This document shows positions 1 to 6,838 of a stretch of DNA of 30,111 nt, in pieces (the first letter of the stretch is position 1; every line of letters starts with the position of its first letter). This DNA comes from a virus, in the IMG/VR virus record IMGVR_UViG_3300017989_000323, positions 1-30,111 of that record, one strand, 5' to 3'. Made by a program: the position numbers and the translations under genes. The notes under the pieces were generated by a model. That model ran no database searches. It was not told where the DNA came from and saw only the letters and a list, made by a program, of their open reading frames with translations.

Positions 1-3000
1 AGCTACCTGAGCATCGCGTCCAGCAAGCTGACCTTCCCGGCCAATGCCTACTTGTCCGAGTATCTCTATCATTCTGGAGACGTGGACACCTACTGGCAGT
101 TCACGCCGGATCGGATACGCGGGGCTGTAGGCGGAACGGTAGGCATTGATCTTGAGACGAACCTGACTCTCTCCCCGGCCGGGGACGTGATCCTCGATCC
201 GGCCGGCAACGACGTGCTACCCGCGACCGGGTACGACATCGATCTCGGGAGCCTTCAGAAGAAATACCTGACGCTGCACGCCGCCGAGCTCTGGGTCGAG
301 ACCCTGGTGGCCCAGGATACGATCGCGACGATCGGCGGCCGGGTACTCGTCGGGCCGACCACGACGCTGACGTCCGATCTCGGCTCGGGCGCGACCACGA
401 TCTACGTCAAGCACAACCAGATGGCGTCCGGCGATCGGGTGTACATGGAGGCCGACGGCAAAGTCGAGTTTATGGCCGTCACGGGCGGCCCGACCGGGAC
501 CGGTCCCTACGCCTACACCGTGACCCGGAACCTCGACGGCACGGGGGCGAACGACTGGTACGCCGGGGACGCCGTGTTCAACACCGGGCAGGCGGGCGAC
601 GGCTTTATCGACCTGTACTCGTACTCCGGCGTCACGAGCGGCACGACCGGCCCGACGATCATCGGCAACGTCCGCAACTCCGCGACCTACAACGACTGGA
701 CCGAGCACTGGGCGATCGGAAACCTGTGCGGGATCTACGGATACGGGACGGACACATACGGAGTTGGGCTCGGGAAGTACTCGACGACGACGGCCTACAT
801 CACGATCGATGCGACGAACGGGTACCGGATCCACGGCAGCGACTATGTCGTGGCCCAGTGGGACAACGACGGGGACATTCACTTCTACGACAGCGACGAG
901 GATGAGCGGATCTTCATCGGCGATTTCGTCGAGGACACGGACTTCGGCATCAAGATCATCGACCACGGTGGCGTGTGGATTGTCAGCGGTCAGGCGAGCG
1001 ACACGGGCGGCTGGGGAATCTACCTCCAGGACGAGGGTATAACGCCGACTGTCGACACGTTCAATCGCAACGCGATCTTTGTTGACTGGGGCGACACCGA
1101 GACCGGCAACGACGCCGCGATCATCAACGCCGAGCTTGCCACGTCAGGAGAAGTAACCGGCCAGATCGCCGGCATCTTGCTGACGGTCGGGGCCTACGAC
1201 GAGGTGTCCGCCTCCGATCCCCGGTACGGTTACTACATCAATCTCCAGGGATACACGAGCGACGTGACGCATGGCGTGCACTCGATCGTCTACGCCCCCG
1301 ATTCCACCGGCACGGTCTACGCCGGGTACTTCGATGCGAACCAGACGGGGGGCGGCGGGGACAACCCGGCAGGGGCCTACGGGCTGTATGCGGACGGGAT
1401 CGGCGGTGCCCTCTACGCAGCCGGGGACATCTATCTGCACACCAGCACTATCCTGAAGTGCGCCGGATCCGGCAACGACATCGGCGAGAGCGGGACGCGG
1501 TTCGCGACGGTGTACGCGGATGATGGTGACTTTTCTGACGACCTGACCGTCGGGGACCAGCTCAACATCGGCGACAACATCGTCTTCACCGGCTCCTACG
1601 GGCTGATAACGACCAACACTTCCGACGGGTCGGACACGAAGTATCTCGCTATCGCCGGCGGTGGAGCGGTCGGGAACACGCGCGGAGCGGACTTCTACCT
1701 CTACGGCAACGAGCACGGCTCGCACCCCGGCCGGGTGTTCCTGCGTACCGGAGCGATCGTCGGGGCGTACATGGAGTTCGAGATCAACGGCACGAAGTTC
1801 TGGATGGACGAGGATAAGTTTTACTCGGACTCCGATCACGACCTCGGCCGGGCTGCCGACCCGTTCGGGACCGCCTACGTTGCGGGGGTTGACCTCGGGA
1901 CGAACACGATCACCGATGGCAATCTGACAGGTGCCTGGACAGGGATCACGAATCTTACCGCCACGGGCACCATCCAAGCCGAGCACCTGTACTCGACCGA
2001 TGACATCGAGGCCGACGGCGATCTGGATGTAGCCGGCGACGGGCAGTTCGGCACAAGCTACGTCGTCAATATCGCTGAGTCGGGTCTTGCGACAGGCGCG
2101 AACATCTACGCCACCTCAACGCTTTATTTCGGCACTACGAGCAACCACCAGGTTCGGTTCTACACAAATGATGTCTATCGGTGGGCGGTGGACAATGACG
2201 GTACGTTCTTCCCGGGAGACGCAGCTTACGACATTGGGAAGAGCGGCGATCGCGTGGGAACGATCTACTCGCAGGACATCGATCTTTTGGGTGACCTGAC
2301 AGTCGGTGATGACGCGTACTGGGCCGACGGTGGCCGGGCCTACTTCGGGTCCGACGACGATATGGCGATCTATCACGACGGCTCGAACGCCCATATCAGC
2401 AATGGCACAGGCACTCTGCACGTTAACTACACGGCCGAGGGGGATGTGCAGTTCTTCGCTGGCGCGACCTCGGGCGAGAACCCGGTCGTGAAGATGTGGG
2501 GCTACGACACCGGGGAGTCGGCGGCGCGGTACGGGCAGCTCTCGGTGCTCACCAACGGGTGGTTCAGCGTCGAGGCACAGCAGGCGCTCCTGCTGATGTC
2601 GGCCGCCGCGACCTCGATGTACTTCCGGGCGGGCGGGACGTACTACTGGCAGGACCGCGACGACTCGGACGCGAACCGGATGACTCTGAACTCCGCGACC
2701 GGTGACCTGTGGCTCTATGGGGACCTCGATGTCGATGGAGACCTTAATGTGGATGGGGCCGCCGTTATAGACGGGGCTCTGACTATCGGCGGGTATATAT
2801 ACCATCAGGGCGATCTTGATACCTACCTACGATTTCAGACCGACCAGGTCGATCTCTGTGCTGGCGGGAGCGTTTTCCTATCAGTAGACACCGATGGGGT
2901 CTCAGCCGCTGGCGGACAACTTTATGCGACCAGAGATGCCGATGAAACGGCCCTTTTCCATACGGAGACCGCAGCGGCAAACACCATTCTGACCGGACTA

Positions 3001-3636
3001 ACTCTCCGGCGCGCGGTGTCGAGCGGCAATGGCGCTGTCGGTCTCGGAATGGCACTCGATTTCGACATGGAGAACGATGCCGGCGGATCGGTCACGGATG
3101 CTGCACGAATTCTGGCTACGTGGACGGACGCAAGTCAATCCTCCGAGGACTCCCAGATCGAATTCTGGACCTACGCAGGCGGTTCTGGAAACAAAGCAAT
3201 GTACGTGACTTCTGACGGAAAGCTCTACGTCGACGCCAGCACGAATTCCACCTACGCAGACGATAAACACCCTGTCGGGACTTTCGACGAATACGATGAC
3301 GCCGCCCTGGCTGAGAAGTTTGCCAAGCGGACCATCGGGGGATGGACCACACCGGAGGATATCGAAACTCTGGAGCGGCTCGGCATCCTGGTCCCGAAGG
3401 GCCAGGGCTTCCGTGGCCATATGATTGACACCTCCGCACTCTTCCAGCTCTTCGCCGGCGGCATCTACCAGAACGCCTACCGCATGTCCTCGATCGAGAG
3501 AGAACTCAACCAGGCCTGGCGGAGGGTCGATCAGGAATCCGCGCGACGGGAAAAGCTCGAGGAAGAGAACGAGGAACTGAGAGGGAAGCTGGAATCATTC
3601 GAGGAACGACTGACCCGCCTGGAGAAGGCGGCATAG
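1..3636 (+). CDS. Phage tail fibre / receptor-binding protein (5' end missing)
   Basis: The reading frame is open from base 1, so the gene starts upstream; the TTG at 52 is not a convincing start. At least 1,211 residues are visible. The protein is rich in Gly, Asp, Tyr and Thr. It repeats the motif D-(I/L)-G-x(3-4)-R-(F/V)-x-T-(V/I)-Y near bases 1477-1520, 1840-1880 (degenerate) and 2230-2270, a motif common in shafts of phage tail fibres. A second motif, YHxGDxDTYxxF, occurs near 67-105 and again near 2800-2835. The last ~45 residues (from about 3500) are charged heptads typical of a trimerising coiled coil. The C-terminal ~130 residues sit where many fibres carry a peptidase S74 chaperone, but I do not see the SDxRxK start of that domain. 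The likely role is host adhesion at the virion surface. The fibre call is solid from repeats and context; the receptor is unknown. Confidence 0.82.
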   Translation, partial: SYLSIASSKLTFPANAYLSEYLYHSGDVDTYWQFTPDRIRGAVGGTVGIDLETNLTLSPAGDVILDPAGNDVLPATGYDIDLGSLQKKYLTLHAAELWVETLVAQDTIATIGGRVLVGPTTTLTSDLGSGATTIYVKHNQMASGDRVYMEADGKVEFMAVTGGPTGTGPYAYTVTRNLDGTGANDWYAGDAVFNTGQAGDGFIDLYSYSGVTSGTTGPTIIGNVRNSATYNDWTEHWAIGNLCGIYGYGTDTYGVGLGKYSTTTAYITIDATNGYRIHGSDYVVAQWDNDGDIHFYDSDEDERIFIGDFVEDTDFGIKIIDHGGVWIVSGQASDTGGWGIYLQDEGITPTVDTFNRNAIFVDWGDTETGNDAAIINAELATSGEVTGQIAGILLTVGAYDEVSASDPRYGYYINLQGYTSDVTHGVHSIVYAPDSTGTVYAGYFDANQTGGGGDNPAGAYGLYADGIGGALYAAGDIYLHTSTILKCAGSGNDIGESGTRFATVYADDGDFSDDLTVGDQLNIGDNIVFTGSYGLITTNTSDGSDTKYLAIAGGGAVGNTRGADFYLYGNEHGSHPGRVFLRTGAIVGAYMEFEINGTKFWMDEDKFYSDSDHDLGRAADPFGTAYVAGVDLGTNTITDGNLTGAWTGITNLTATGTIQAEHLYSTDDIEADGDLDVAGDGQFGTSYVVNIAESGLATGANIYATSTLYFGTTSNHQVRFYTNDVYRWAVDNDGTFFPGDAAYDIGKSGDRVGTIYSQDIDLLGDLTVGDDAYWADGGRAYFGSDDDMAIYHDGSNAHISNGTGTLHVNYTAEGDVQFFAGATSGENPVVKMWGYDTGESAARYGQLSVLTNGWFSVEAQQALLLMSAAATSMYFRAGGTYYWQDRDDSDANRMTLNSATGDLWLYGDLDVDGDLNVDGAAVIDGALTIGGYIYHQGDLDTYLRFQTDQVDLCAGGSVFLSVDTDGVSAAGGQLYATRDADETALFHTETAAANTILTGLTLRRAVSSGNGAVGLGMALDFDMENDAGGSVTDAARILATWTDASQSSEDSQIEFWTYAGGSGNKAMYVTSDGKLYVDASTNSTYADDKHPVGTFDEYDDAALAEKFAKRTIGGWTTPEDIETLERLGILVPKGQGFRGHMIDTSALFQLFAGGIYQNAYRMSSIERELNQAWRRVDQESARREKLEEENEELRGKLESFEERLTRLEKAA

Positions 3637-3645
3637 GAGGAACCG

Positions 3646-3876
3646 ATGGCAGAGATACGGAATGTGCGCATACAGGTTACGCCGGATGGCGACCTGAAAC
3701 TGTTCCCCCTGGACGGGGACACCATTCACTTCAACGGCGAATATCGGGTGGAGAACAATCTTCCGGCATCAGATGACACCGAGGCGGTTGTCTTTCATCC
3801 GCAGTCGTGGGCTGCGTCGTCTGCGGAGATCCACGCCACCTCGCCGCGAATCGTGGTAGAGGAGGAAACCGACTGA
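3646..3876 (+). CDS. Small hypothetical protein downstream of tail fibre
   Basis: A 76-residue acidic protein not recognised as any family. The start is well supported by AGGAGG eight bases before the ATG, directly after the fibre stop. It reads like a short beta-rich domain (alternating hydrophobic and polar residues in the first 40) with an acidic tail ending EEETD. The tail codons also encode the GGAGG that serves the next gene, whose ATG overlaps this stop codon. Position between the fibre and lysis genes suggests a virion accessory or fibre-associated protein, but nothing in the sequence shows this. Confidence 0.6.
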   Translation: MAEIRNVRIQVTPDGDLKLFPLDGDTIHFNGEYRVENNLPASDDTEAVVFHPQSWAASSAEIHATSPRIVVEEETD

Positions 3877-4166
3877 TGGCAACGAAGGAAGAAGGACAGG
3901 CCAAGTACGACGAACTGCGATCGGTTATCGCCAGCGGTGTCCGGAAGGCACGCGGAGCCGAGCGATTCGCAAAGCGGGCCGAAGAGATCATCGCCGAGAT
4001 CGCAGCCGATGCCGACCTGAAGACGAAGATCCAGGCCTGCATCGACGCCGGGCCCGACTCCCTGACCGGTCTGAAGAGTCAGGTCACCGGCCTGCGTGCG
4101 ATCGCCGACGTGGCGGCTGAGAAGTTCCCGAAGCCCGAACCGGCAGCAGCGCCTGAGGAAGCCTGA
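3876..4166 (+). CDS. Small helical hypothetical protein
   Basis: A 96-residue protein starting at the ATG that overlaps the preceding TGA (ATGA), with GGAGG just upstream. The frame stays open further upstream, but that part lies inside the preceding gene and lacks a start signal. It is almost entirely predicted helix (long Ala/Glu/Lys/Arg stretches, residues 5-50 and 60-85) and ends in a Pro/Ala/Glu-rich tail. No family is recognised. Its position, cotranscribed between fibre and lysis genes, suggests a small structural or fibre-assembly protein; this is inference only. Confidence 0.62.
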   Translation: MATKEEGQAKYDELRSVIASGVRKARGAERFAKRAEEIIAEIAADADLKTKIQACIDAGPDSLTGLKSQVTGLRAIADVAAEKFPKPEPAAAPEEA

Positions 4167-4198
4167 ACCCGAGCACTCAACCCGAGGAGCAGAATGCA

Positions 4199-4639
4199 AT
4201 GAGTGAGAAGAAACGTCCGCCCGCGGCTCCCAAAATGAGGGAGATCGGCGAGTTCAACCAGGTCCTGGCGGCTCTGGATGGTCTCGCCAGCCAGGAACCC
4301 CGATTCCTTCAGCAGGCAGCGAATGCCCTGAAGGCTCTGGAGAAGATCGAGTCCGACGGCAACAAGAAGCTGCGGTTCCACAATTACCTGAACTACGCCG
4401 ACGGTGAATCGGTGGAGAAGCTGGAACGTGACCGGGCTCAGATCAAGCTCACCATGTCCAAGCTGCGCGGTGAGTATACCGAGCCCCTGGGCGAGGAGCT
4501 GCGCAAGAAGACCATCGCGGAGCTCAAGGACTATGCCGAGGCTCTCGGCCTGAACCCGGACGGACTGCCGAAGCGCAAGGCTGACATCATCGATCTGATC
4601 GAGAAGCAGTTCGCGGATGACGAGGGGGAGGGCTCGTAA
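4199..4639 (+). CDS. Hypothetical protein with C-terminal SAP/Rho-N-like motif
   Basis: A 146-residue protein with GAGGAG upstream of the ATG. Residues 1-100 are mostly charged helix. Residues ~103-138 match the shape of a SAP / Rho N-terminal-like helix-extended loop-helix: T-(I)-AELK-x-YAEALGL, a short loop with Gly and Pro, then KRKADIIDLIE. This fold binds nucleic acid in other proteins, and in phage virion gene clusters it is often found as a small C-terminal appendage. It lies in the late transcript between fibre and lysis genes. The motif is seen; any DNA binding is inferred. Confidence 0.65.
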   Translation: MSEKKRPPAAPKMREIGEFNQVLAALDGLASQEPRFLQQAANALKALEKIESDGNKKLRFHNYLNYADGESVEKLERDRAQIKLTMSKLRGEYTEPLGEELRKKTIAELKDYAEALGLNPDGLPKRKADIIDLIEKQFADDEGEGS

Positions 4640-4666
4640 CACAGAACGGAACAGCGGGGTGGTAGC

Positions 4667-5068
4667 ATGCAGGACATCACAGGCCTGAGCGAGGTCGTCT
4701 CTCATTACGGCCCCTGGGGAATCGTGGTCTACCTGATTCTCCGCGAAGGTGGCAATGTCATCGTGCGACTGATCAACGGCGACAGGCGAAAAGAAAACAA
4801 CGGGAGCGGCACCATAAAGACGCTGGCCGATGCGCAGAAAGCCACCGCCGAGGTGATCGAGCAGCTCAACAGGGACGGTTCGGAGGCCCTGAAGGTCCAC
4901 AAGGCTACGAATAGGGGTTGGCAGGTCGGTGTCGAGAAGCGTCTGGACAATCACAGTGAGCGCATTGATGAGGTGGATAATGGAGCGAGACAGGTGCGCG
5001 ATCTGATGAACGGCCTGCTGATGGAGCACCGTACGCATCACCCCGAATCTCAAGTCGGGAGGGGATAA
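4667..5068 (+). CDS. Small membrane-associated coiled-coil protein of the lysis region
   Basis: A 133-residue protein. An N-terminal hydrophobic segment (about residues 14-36, with Tyr, Trp, Gly and Val) is followed by a positively charged stretch (NGDRRKEN) and then a long charged helix (residues 45-125) with heptad character. This architecture, plus its place two bases before a two-TM holin gene, resembles holin-associated membrane proteins of the XhlA or BhlA type. I cannot assign it to either family from sequence. The hydrophobic segment is interrupted by Arg and Glu, so a peripheral location is also possible. Confidence 0.55.
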   Translation: MQDITGLSEVVSHYGPWGIVVYLILREGGNVIVRLINGDRRKENNGSGTIKTLADAQKATAEVIEQLNRDGSEALKVHKATNRGWQVGVEKRLDNHSERIDEVDNGARQVRDLMNGLLMEHRTHHPESQVGRG

Positions 5069-5070
5069 TC

Positions 5071-5373
5071 ATGATCTCCGAACTCGTGAGAGACGAGGAG
5101 GGGCGTCTCAGTAGTGCCAGGTGTTCGTTCTGGCTGACGCTGCTGGTGGCCCTGATCCTGATCGTGCTGGCAGCGCTGAAGATGGTGGAGATCTCGGCTG
5201 CAGCATATGCATTGCTTGGTACGATCTTCACCTTCACCTGCGCCTGGGCAGCGGGCCCGAGGATCGCGAAGTACGTCGGGCCCCAGATCGGCCGGGTGGT
5301 GGATGCGATCGGGAAGGCGAAGGATGATCGCCGGCTTCCGGATATCCGGCGGGATGACGAGAGCGGTCAGTGA
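5071..5373 (+). CDS. Putative holin (two transmembrane segments)
   Basis: A 100-residue protein with two clear hydrophobic helices (about residues 19-38 and 41-62) joined by a very short turn, and a basic, charged C-terminal tail (residues 63-100). That size and topology fit small phage holins, which oligomerise in the inner membrane and open it at the time of lysis. Its stop codon overlaps the start of the amidase gene (TGATG), so the two would be translated together. A short charged N-terminus (residues 1-14) precedes TM1. The holin role is inferred from topology and the adjacent endolysin. Confidence 0.72.
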   Translation: MISELVRDEEGRLSSARCSFWLTLLVALILIVLAALKMVEISAAAYALLGTIFTFTCAWAAGPRIAKYVGPQIGRVVDAIGKAKDDRRLPDIRRDDESGQ

Positions 5374-5915
5374 TGGCCCGGCTCACGTTTCACCCTGCGC
5401 TCCGACGGACGATCAGAAATGGAGCATGGCACGAGACGACCCGGGAGGATCGCCTCGGGGTGATGATTCACTTCGATGCCTCTGCCTCCGATGAGGGGGC
5501 GATAGCCTGGTTCCAGGATTCCCGCTGCCGGGTGAGCTACAACTACCTGGTCCTGGACGACGGCTCCTATGTTGAGATCGCTCCGCTCTCCGCCCGGGCC
5601 TGGCATGCAGGTGTGTGCCGGCCGTCTCATGACGGTCTCGCCTACAAGGATGCGAACTCCGCCTTCTACGGGATCGCCGCAGCTACCAACCTGAAGCACT
5701 CGGTTACCGGTCTGCAGCTGCTCACGATCGCCTACTTGGTGCGGAAGCTCTACCAGAAGCACAGTTGGAATCCCCTCGAGGTCTGGCGGATCGTCGGGCA
5801 TTCGGATGAGTGCTGGCCGCGGGGGAGAAAGGTGGATCCGGTCGGTCTGGATCCGGATCGGCCGATCCTATCTGTGGAGGCGGTGCGGAACCTCGCGCCG
5901 ATGATCGTGATATGA
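5373..5915 (+). CDS. Endolysin: N-acetylmuramoyl-L-alanine amidase (amidase_2 / T7 lysozyme type)
   Basis: A 180-residue protein that should cut the amide bond between MurNAc and L-Ala of peptidoglycan at lysis. It is a single catalytic domain with no visible cell-wall-binding module, the normal size for phages of diderm hosts. Expected zinc ligands of the amidase_2 family are visible: His33 in VMIHFD, His143 in IVGHSDE, and Asp155 in the GRKVDP motif; AWHAG around His78 is also typical. There is no signal peptide, so it would rely on the holin encoded just upstream. The ATG at 5373 overlaps the holin stop; a GTG one codon earlier is possible but less likely. Confidence 0.9.
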   Translation: MARLTFHPALRRTIRNGAWHETTREDRLGVMIHFDASASDEGAIAWFQDSRCRVSYNYLVLDDGSYVEIAPLSARAWHAGVCRPSHDGLAYKDANSAFYGIAAATNLKHSVTGLQLLTIAYLVRKLYQKHSWNPLEVWRIVGHSDECWPRGRKVDPVGLDPDRPILSVEAVRNLAPMIVI

Positions 5916-6565
5916 GATCCCGATTCTGGCCCGTCCTCACCGTGATCCTCGCCGCTCTCGTGGTCTGGGGAACCTTCGCTCGGGCCCGGAAGGAGAGCGA
6001 GATCCGCGCCTGGCAGCGTCAGGCGGCGCTGAACGACTCCCTGCACCAGATCGAAGCCGGCAGATACCAGCGGGCAGCCGTCGTCCTCGAGCGTGAACGA
6101 GACCTGCGGCACACGCTCCAGGACTCCCTTCCGGATCTGCACCGGGAGCTGCGGCGCCTGAGGGCGAACACGCGGGACTACATCAGCACGATCGCGCAGC
6201 TGCAGGACCTGGTGGCCGAGGGATCCGCGACGGACACTGTCTACGTCTCGCCGGCAACGGGCGACACAGTCCACCGGGTCGACTTCGAACACACCCAGCC
6301 GGGTATCCGGATCCAGGGCTTCACCATCACGCCTCCGCCGCGGTATCAGCTGCGGGCTCAGTTCGATCCCATCCCCATGCATATCGTGGTCTCGGAACTC
6401 CGCAACGGATCCCTGCAGGCCAACGTGGAGGTCCCCCCCTGGGTAGACATCAGTTCCCTCGATACCCGCATTGTGAGACGGCCGAAGTCCTGGCTGAGAA
6501 AGAACCACCCCTGGATCATGTCGGTCGGGCTGCTGGTGATCTGGGAGTGGATCCGGCCATTCTGA
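5912..6565 (+). CDS. Putative spanin-like membrane protein of the lysis cassette
   Basis: A 217-residue protein whose ATG overlaps the amidase stop (ATGA). Layout: an N-terminal transmembrane anchor (about residues 6-23), a long charged coiled-coil (about 28-100), a beta-like middle part containing DTVYVSPATGDTV, then a second hydrophobic segment close to the C-terminus (about 200-213). An N-terminal anchor plus periplasmic coiled coil directly after holin and endolysin is the usual place and form of an inner-membrane spanin, which helps disrupt the outer membrane. The second C-terminal hydrophobic segment is unusual for i-spanins; it could make this a unimolecular spanin variant. No lipoprotein partner gene is visible beside or inside it. 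The frame extends upstream inside the amidase gene, but without a start signal. Confidence 0.55.
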   Translation: MRSRFWPVLTVILAALVVWGTFARARKESEIRAWQRQAALNDSLHQIEAGRYQRAAVVLERERDLRHTLQDSLPDLHRELRRLRANTRDYISTIAQLQDLVAEGSATDTVYVSPATGDTVHRVDFEHTQPGIRIQGFTITPPPRYQLRAQFDPIPMHIVVSELRNGSLQANVEVPPWVDISSLDTRIVRRPKSWLRKNHPWIMSVGLLVIWEWIRPF

Positions 6566-6722
6566 CAGATATCTGACAGGGATTGTCATGACCGTGCGTT
6601 ACTGTGCATGCCCTTGCGCAACCTGATCATCGGCGGGAGGCCTTTATTTCCTGCGCTCTGACGGCCGAATTCGATGTGAATCCGCATAGGTAAAGGATAG
6701 GCGAAAATGGCGGGTAGCATTT

Positions 6723-6767
6723 CTCCGGAGCAAGAGGTCGTGAGTTCGAATCTCGCCCGGGGTACCA
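6723..6767 (+). other. tRNA-Arg(CCG) 3' half serving as attP core
   Basis: Bases 6723-6767 fold exactly as the 3' part of a tRNA. They comprise the anticodon loop CTCCGGA (6723-6729, anticodon CCG at 6725-6727, U33 present), the 3' anticodon strand GCAAG, variable loop AGGTC, T arm GTGAG/TTCGAAT/CTCGC (6740-6756), acceptor strand CCGGGGT, discriminator A and encoded CCA (6765-6767). The 5' half is absent: the bases before 6723 do not pair with GCAAG, and no ACCCCGG acceptor strand is found upstream. This is therefore not a working tRNA gene. It is the portion a phage carries to restore a host tRNA-Arg gene after integration at the anticodon loop. Confidence 0.85.
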
Positions 6768-6799
6768 TCTAACTCTTTGACAGGTACGATGTTAAGCTG

Positions 6800-6838
6800 G
6801 GGCGCTCAGGGCGCGACAACCTGAGCGCCCTATTTTTC
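6800..6838 (+). terminator. Rho-independent terminator beside attP
   Basis: A perfect 11-bp GC-rich stem, GGGCGCTCAGG (6800-6810) with CCTGAGCGCCC (6820-6830), a 9-base loop, then TATTTTTCT. The T-run is on the + strand only, so it stops rightward transcription, i.e. the lysis/late transcript. Its 3' stem touches the integrase stop codon (6830-6832). After integration it would lie just downstream of the restored host tRNA-Arg gene. Confidence 0.88.

Noticed and set aside
217-1986. Long minus-strand frames opposite the tail fibre (217-966, 1144-1986)
   Set aside because: They are shadows of a GC-rich, Gly/Asp-rich gene; low-complexity Val/Arg/Asp products, no Shine-Dalgarno, wrong strand for the region.
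4079-5053. 324-residue minus-strand frame opposite three small genes
   Set aside because: The + strand genes have Shine-Dalgarno sites and TM or SAP-like features; the antisense product has no recognisable domain.
5750-6589. 279-residue minus-strand frame opposite amidase and spanin-like genes
   Set aside because: Overlaps a clear endolysin with catalytic motifs and the coupled lysis gene; shadow of codon bias.
6586-6768. Minus-strand 60-residue frame over the tRNA fragment (reads like RARFELTT)
   Set aside because: It is the reverse complement of tRNA sequence, a well-known false gene; the DNA is explained by the attP core.
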